DNA of 64,000 nucleotides from Paramacrobiotus metropolitanus (Eukaryota; Tardigrada; Eutardigrada; Parachela; Macrobiotidae), in NCBI RefSeq assembly GCF_019649055.1, contig NW_026570232.1:992001-1056000 (forward strand), read 5' to 3'. The position numbers and the translations under genes were made by a program. Below, piece by piece: positions 58,946 to 64,000 of the stretch. The notes beneath the pieces are model-generated. The model saw only the letters and a list, made by a program, of their open reading frames with translations, made no database searches and had not been told where the DNA came from. The first letter of the stretch is position 1, and each line of letters opens with the position of its first letter.

Positions 58946-60462
58946 AGTGCGATTGCGTACTTCATGGGCACACCAACGGATCAGCGTAATATTACCTACG
59001 GATGGGATCCGCTTCGAGCCTTCGAATAACGACCTTCAACTCCAAACCATCAGAATCCGCTGCTACATGCTACAAGTATAATAGTTCCGCTGCCCACATT
59101 TGTGATTGTGGTTAGTTTCCATATACTGTATTGATTATGCTTTGGTTTTTTTAAATGGTCATCTATCTCCTGGTTAACGCCAAGAGAAAGCCTATGCACG
59201 TCAAATTTAAAAATTAACTTTTTTTCAAGAATTATTGAGTGATAATATTGCATCGTAAAGTAATTATCGCTGTATACATATCATAGAATGTATTTGATAT
59301 TGGGGTTACGGATACTTATTATGTACTTGCGAACAAAATTTAATGACCGACCTGGTTTTCTGTACACGTCAAGTGTGTTAATTCATTATTGTAAGGAAGG
59401 AAGTTTTTAGTGTAAAATCACTGCCTGTATAATTTCTGCATGCGGATTTTGTTTGCAGAGAGCAGATACACATATCGTATGCTCGTATGCATATACTCAT
59501 ATATATACTTTAAAGAAGTACTCGTATATATCATGAGAGGAGCGTTGCTCCCAAAAATTAGCTAACGCAGTCAACACATTAATCATATTCTGCGCCAGAG
59601 TGTGCGTTGCGGCAAATTTTTAAAGTTTTGGAATTTCCGCATCCCCTTTCCAGCGATTCACCTATCTGAATTTGAAACCGGGAGTTTGGCATGCACTTGG
59701 CTCATATATACACTTGGAGTACTAGTCTTGGATCCAAGTTCAGAGTCAGCTAAAAAAAACGTTTTCCGATAATGAGGGAATGGCTACTTGCTTGTTATTC
59801 AAAATGACAGACCGGAATCACGGCGAGCGTTAGTGTTTTTATTGTTATGTATGGTAATTTCATTGCAATCGATTCGGTAGGATAAATGGAGTCAAAACAG
59901 TCTGCCATTAAGCAAGTACTATCGATCTCCATGCAAATTGCCCACTGGATCCGCTACGTTCGACCAGTTTCAACTGCAGATGTCTGCTGCACTGCAGCTG
60001 CCGGATCATAAGAGCAGGATCAGTGCCGAATAATTGAGTCTGTTTGCTCCTGATCTAGACGCGGCATTACAAGATGTCGTTTTTTCATGCGCTTTGCAGT
60101 TTGCAGACACTTTCTGCATGATCTTTCGTTTTTGCCTCAATATAAAATGCGCTCAGTCTGAGCAGGGTTAGATTTATGCTCCCTGCTTTCCCCGTGAAAC
60201 TTTTATTTTTGGGCTTATAGGAAAACCAGCGAAAAATACGCTAGCGATCCGCCTGAGCCATGAGGGATGTACCGGTGCAGCTGCATATACAAGAAATATC
60301 GACAGTTTTACATTTTCCGGTTTCCTTGATTATTTGGTCAGCAGCAGATGGAAGCGCATTTTTCCGCGATTGTATAAAATGCCTGTCACATGTGAGCCAT
60401 GCATCGCAACCTGTTGATGGGGCAGCGATGTGATTTTAATTTGTATTGACTTTTATGTAACT
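58946..60462. other. Intergenic DNA upstream of tetraspan gene B
   Basis: No second exon of the decayed copy and no other gene recognised. The 3' part contains the promoter of gene B with a TATA box at 60373-60379; another TATAAAA-like string lies near 60.14 kb. Confidence 0.45.
60373..60379 (+). promoter_or_regulatory. TATA box of tetraspan gene B
   Basis: TATAAAA lies 84 bp before the start codon of gene B, which leaves about 50-60 bp for the 5' UTR. It is followed by a CATGCATCGCAACCTG stretch that resembles the 5' flank of gene A. Confidence 0.5.
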
Positions 60463-61608
60463 ATGGCGGATCAAAGTCAGAAATCGTTCTTTCTGGCCAT
60501 ACGCAGTCTTCGCTATATATCGATCACTCAAATCTTTTGCGGTATATTGGGACTCTGTTGTTTTTTCAGCACGCTAGTCAGTAAGTATCCGCAACATATG
60601 TCTGCTGAACTGTAGATACGAGCAAATGTAGCTCGTACTGTAGATACTATACTGTACTGTAGCTCATACTGTAGCTCGTACAAATGCAGTAAAATGCTTG
60701 TCCAGCAGTAAAGCCAGAAAGGTCACAGAGTCTCGCTGTCGGCTTCCCAAGTAATGGCATCGTGCACATGTGCACGGGCGTGCCGTAACGCACGGAAAGA
60801 GCATTGCATAACGATACTAATATATAAAATGGAAGAGTAAGATACAAGAGGAGATCTAGAGACCAATTATTATAAATCTATAATTTTTCTAAACTGGCAG
60901 TTACAACATCGATCGATGTCAGCTGCAGTTATGTCCAGTGGCCAATAGCGCCAATATGCACATAATACAAGTACGTTATGATATATATAATAATTATACC
61001 AATTGGTATGCAGCTAGATATAGTCTTTGCAATTGCAGCCGCATTTAATGTAATCTGAGCACCTGTTTTACCAGATACCTATTTTACCACATACCATATT
61101 ATGTATTGCCGTAAATGTTAACTAAATATTTATAGTAACCCCGATTGCCCGAACATACGGGACGGTCATCTGGATGTTTATCGATATCTTCCTGGTGGCG
61201 ACGGGATCCTACGGCATTCACTGTGTCCGGGAGGTGCGGCGTGGCGTGTTTGTGCGGCGCACTTTCTTGGTGTTGGCCATCCTGGACATAATACTGTGCA
61301 TTGTGTATTCCACCATCTTCGTCATCCTGGCTATCGGTGGAGCACTGGTCAACATCGCTCCCAACGCGAGCCAGACCATTCTCGGATTAATCGGCTTAAC
61401 TGAAGAATTCATCCGTTCTAATCCCGGATTGGAGAGCTTCCCGGACGAACAATTACGAACGGTTATGATTTCTGTGTACTTTGTGGTTCAAGTTGTCTTT
61501 CTGCTTTACGTGGCGCTGGCTGCGTCCGCGGTGCACATTTGTCGTCGCAGTTGGACCACACTGCGCCGGGGTTTCGATGAATGGTCGTACAGTTCGATGT
61601 CTGGTTGA
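60463..61608 (+). CDS. Four-pass membrane protein B of a tandem family
   Basis: Exons 60463-60580 and 61136-61608 join in phase to 196 residues starting MADQSQKSFF. Segment 1 (ISITQIFCGILGLCCFF) ends exon 1, as in gene A, with the same phase-1 intron. Segment 2 includes IFLVATGSYGI (gene A: LFLATGVYGV); segment 3 includes VLAILDIILCIVY (gene A: ILGILNIILCVLF); segment 4 is VYFVVQVVFLLYVALAASAV. The loop between segments 3 and 4 is polar and acidic (GLESFPDEQLR). The C-terminal tail is short and lacks the PPxY motif of gene A. Function unknown; a divergent paralogue from tandem duplication. AATAAA follows at 61954-61959. Confidence 0.8.
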
Positions 61609-61953
61609 AAGATCTGCAGTATGCCAAATGGAACCTGTTTTGGTTTCATGTTCATTGATCTTTACACTGATACAGACTGAGAATTTTTTAAAAATGCTTT
61701 AGTAAAAATTTGTAGCGAAACCACAAAGTTATGGATCATGTGTGGAGCAAGAGTCAAAAAGCGATTGCACTCAATTTTAGCTTTCTTGCGTTTGCTCATT
61801 AGTTTATAGTTGTAAAACCTTCAAATCGGTTCCAATTAAGATCTCATATAAAGGTCATGCTTCAGCGTTCATGATGAGAATTTGTTTTTGCCTATTGTCC
61901 ACTCCTACTGAAGCGACTGTATCAAAGACTAAAATATTAGTTTTTTTAAGTCT

Positions 61954-61959
61954 AATAAA
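61954..61959 (+). terminator. Polyadenylation signal for tetraspan gene B
   Basis: AATAAA about 345 nt after the stop codon of gene B, the first clear hexamer. Confidence 0.5.
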
Positions 61960-62426
61960 ATTTAAAACGTGGATGATTTGATTCTGTAGCATTATTGTGA
62001 CATATCCGATTAGAAGGTAGACGTGATTGTTTACTAATCAACCGCCTGTAATTTTGATAATCAAATCTGCAAACGTCAAAACGTAAAAGCTGTTTGGTGT
62101 ACAACAGTTTTTATCCGGCTAAGAAGCGTGATTCTGTGGACACAGCGCCTAGCAGAAAATTAAGAAAGTGGTAAGTATGATCAATATGAGTAGTGATGTT
62201 TTGGCTCAACCATCTGCTCATGCTAACCGAAACAAATAAGTAGCATCACAGTGAATTAACAGTTTTTTGTGCTGCAAGTTTTGTTGTCGGTTTACTGACG
62301 TTCAGCTTACTGACGCAATAAGAAAATCAAGTCAAATATGACCTGCTTAACTTAAAAATGCTACAAATTGGGTTATGGAAATACTGCATATATCAATCAA
62401 AAACACACAGCAGAAAATAAAATACT

Positions 62427-62700
62427 TTATTTCACAAAACGCTTTCTAAAGTATACACTATATGCATTTATCAGTGCAATCATGGATGGATTGAAAACTG
62501 TTACCGGCGTTTTATTTGACGATTCTTTCAGTCTTTCTAAAAACGGATTGCTCGAAGAGTAGGCGTCTGCAAAAGCTACCAACTTTACATGCCCTTCCGG
62601 TCCATCTCTAGACCCATGGGAGACATTCAATGCACGTGAAAGCTTCGATAAAAATAAAAAGATTTTTGTATAGACAAATATCCATTTTATTAGTCTTTCC
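62427..62700 (-). other. Open minus-strand stretch, possible exon (weak)
   Basis: A frame of about 90 codons is open on the minus strand, without an ATG until 62630. It ends at a stop (62427-62429) that overlaps an AATAAA. The product contains a polar stretch, AFADAYSSSNPFLERLKESS, that looks protein-like, but no family is recognised. It could be a terminal exon of a gene or pseudogene, or chance. Confidence 0.2.
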
Positions 62701-62969
62701 TACTACACTCTGCCGCAACTAGTGCGTTTCGGGAGTCGTGGAGATGAGACCGGCATGACTTTGGCATTTATCCAGATTTTTGATTTATTAAATTTAGGAA
62801 TAAATGGGAACGCACAAGCGCGTGCATTTGTATATTGCAGCATGCAGTAAATTTGAAATATCTATATCTACGGTACCAGAAGTATGCTCTTTTACATCAG
62901 CCCGAAGGCACTTCGAAGTCTATTATATGAGTAGAAGTTGTGTTAGCATTATTATATTCAGCTATCGAA

Positions 62970-64000
62970 TAATATGGATTCGTTCGGTTAGATTCGGTTG
63001 GGGGTGGAACAGCTGGTTAACGTAAAAATTTCTGAAGCTCAGTGGACGCAGATATCTCTTCCAGTACGGTTTGGGAACGCGACGCATCGAGACATTAGCT
63101 GTTTGTGCCTATTTGGCATCGGTGTACTCTGTGCAACCCATCGTTTCCGAATTTTATCAGCCAACTGAAGAGTGTCTGACGAAAGCAGCTCAGGAAACCT
63201 GGGTACGGCTGACAGAAGGTGAGATTCCGGTAGAATCTCTTCGGAAGTTTCAGTTTGCATGGGACAGCCAAATGATTGAGCGAGATATTTCCATGCTGAT
63301 GTCCTGTACTGAAGGCAACGACCGCGCCAGGGCGGTCTTGCTGGCTGCCTTAAACAAAGACTCTGGAGCATGGTTAAATGCCTTGCCTGCGCCATGTTTG
63401 GGCACCTTCCTGAAGGACGATGATGTCAGAATCGGTGTAGCCTTGCGATTTGGATTACCGGTAGTGGTGGCACACAAATGCATCGCGTGCGGTACGCAAG
63501 TTGAAATCAATGGTCACCATGGGCTATCATGCAACAAATCAACCAAAGGACGATGGGCGCGGCATAAAGAAATGAACAGCATCGCCAAGAATTGTTGCGA
63601 AAGCGCTGGTTTTCCTTGTCAGCTGGAACCGAATGGACTATCCAGCACAAACGGGAAAAGACCTGACGGAATGACGCTGATACCAGTTCGCTAAGGCAGA
63701 CCGCTTGTTTGGGATGTAACAAGCTGGTGTACTGTTGCGGATTCCCACGTCACCGCAAGCTCGAAGAAATCCGGAAGTGTGTCCCAACTGGCGGAAAATT
63801 CCAAGCGCCGCACATATTCTTTTTTGGAATACGGTTACCTCTTTTATCCCCTGGTTATTGAGACACTGGGAGTTTTTGGCCCTGCCTTCACTGAAATGCT
63901 GCATTTCATGGGCCGCAAGATTCGTGACATAACGGGCGAAGCGCGTTCTACTGCTTTTCTCAAGCAGCGTTTTAGTTTAGCTGTTGTTAAAGGAAATGCT
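62970..64000 (+). mobile_element. Non-LTR retrotransposon fragment: RT C-terminus and restriction-like endonuclease, broken
   Basis: The translated product matches the C-terminal part of RLE-type LINE polyproteins. A short first part (QWTQISLPVRFG) is followed after a frameshift near 63070 by a long frame to 63694: an alpha-helical region, SGAWLNALPAP, then CIACGT...HHGLSC (CCHC zinc motif) and KRPDG, which with the downstream VWDVT forms the K/R-PD...D endonuclease signature of R2-like elements. A TAA at 63692-63694 interrupts the frame between KRPDG and VWDVT; the same frame continues to the window end with GRKIRDITGEARST. It is thus a 5'-truncated, mutated copy, and its 3' end lies beyond the window. 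The clade is not determined. Confidence 0.82.

Larger units (their letters stand above)
61609..62960. other. Intergenic DNA after tetraspan gene B
   Basis: AT-rich. It contains the polyadenylation signal of gene B and one minus-strand open stretch at 62.43-62.70 kb listed separately. The 5' boundary of the retrotransposon fragment probably lies near 62.95-63.0 kb. Confidence 0.4.

Noticed and set aside
58846-59030. Treating the decayed tetraspan exon as a live third gene using the frame that runs on to a stop near 59.03 kb
   Set aside because: A stop and a frame shift separate the ATG from the transmembrane part, the donor site is absent and no second exon follows.
1-64000. CRISPR arrays, rRNA genes, bacterial operons or virus genomes
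   Set aside because: No regularly spaced repeats, rRNA sequence, ribosome-binding sites or viral gene sets were seen; the DNA is intron-rich animal sequence.

Overview
This is animal nuclear DNA. Coding segments are split by GT-AG introns, two introns carry DNA transposons, and the conserved genes are metazoan or eukaryotic: a PRDM3/PRDM16-type zinc-finger factor, a TSC22-domain protein, mitochondrial dienoyl-CoA isomerase, mitoribosomal protein mS22 and a histone H2A variant. There are no prokaryotic operons, rRNAs, convincing tRNAs or CRISPR arrays. I could assemble full open reading frames across exons for most genes; splice phases agree and lengths match the families. The exact taxon cannot be fixed. 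Divergence from vertebrates and insects suggests a non-insect invertebrate. A tardigrade is one possibility, raised only because a disordered protein here has HMGN-like motifs similar to those reported for tardigrade Dsup; this is speculation.

Layout: 1-12.9 kb has no gene I can support and may be the 5' regulatory territory of the next gene. 12.9-29.1 kb (+) is a PRDM3/16 (MECOM/PRDM16, fly hamlet) orthologue in at least six coding exons with three introns of 3-5 kb. 30.1-30.8 kb (+) is a single-exon basic protein of unknown function. 31.7-33.1 kb (-) is a divergent five-exon H2A variant. 34.45-35.31 kb is an intact non-autonomous hAT element with an 8-bp target duplication. 35.4-35.7 kb holds strong hairpins, possibly a structured RNA. 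36.1-39.5 kb (-) is ECH1 with a Tc1-like foldback element in intron 1. 42.9-45.1 kb (+) is a long-isoform TSC22D/bunched gene. 46.1-48.8 kb (-) is the disordered K/A/P-rich HMGN-like protein. 49.6-52.4 kb (+) is mRpS22. 54.5-61.6 kb holds a small tandem family of four-pass membrane proteins: two intact genes flank a decayed exon-1 copy, and a mariner-like MITE lies between. 63.0-64.0 kb is the end of a broken non-LTR retrotransposon with a restriction-like endonuclease, running off the window.

The genes do not form one pathway. Two act in mitochondria (ECH1 in beta-oxidation of dienes, mRpS22 in translation), three are chromatin or transcription proteins (PRDM, H2A variant, HMGN-like), and TSC22D is a growth and stress regulator. 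The most interesting items are the HMGN-like protein, the H2A variant, the shortened zinc-finger array of the PRDM gene, an Asp-to-Asn change at a catalytic position of ECH1, and the tandem tetraspan family with its pseudogene.
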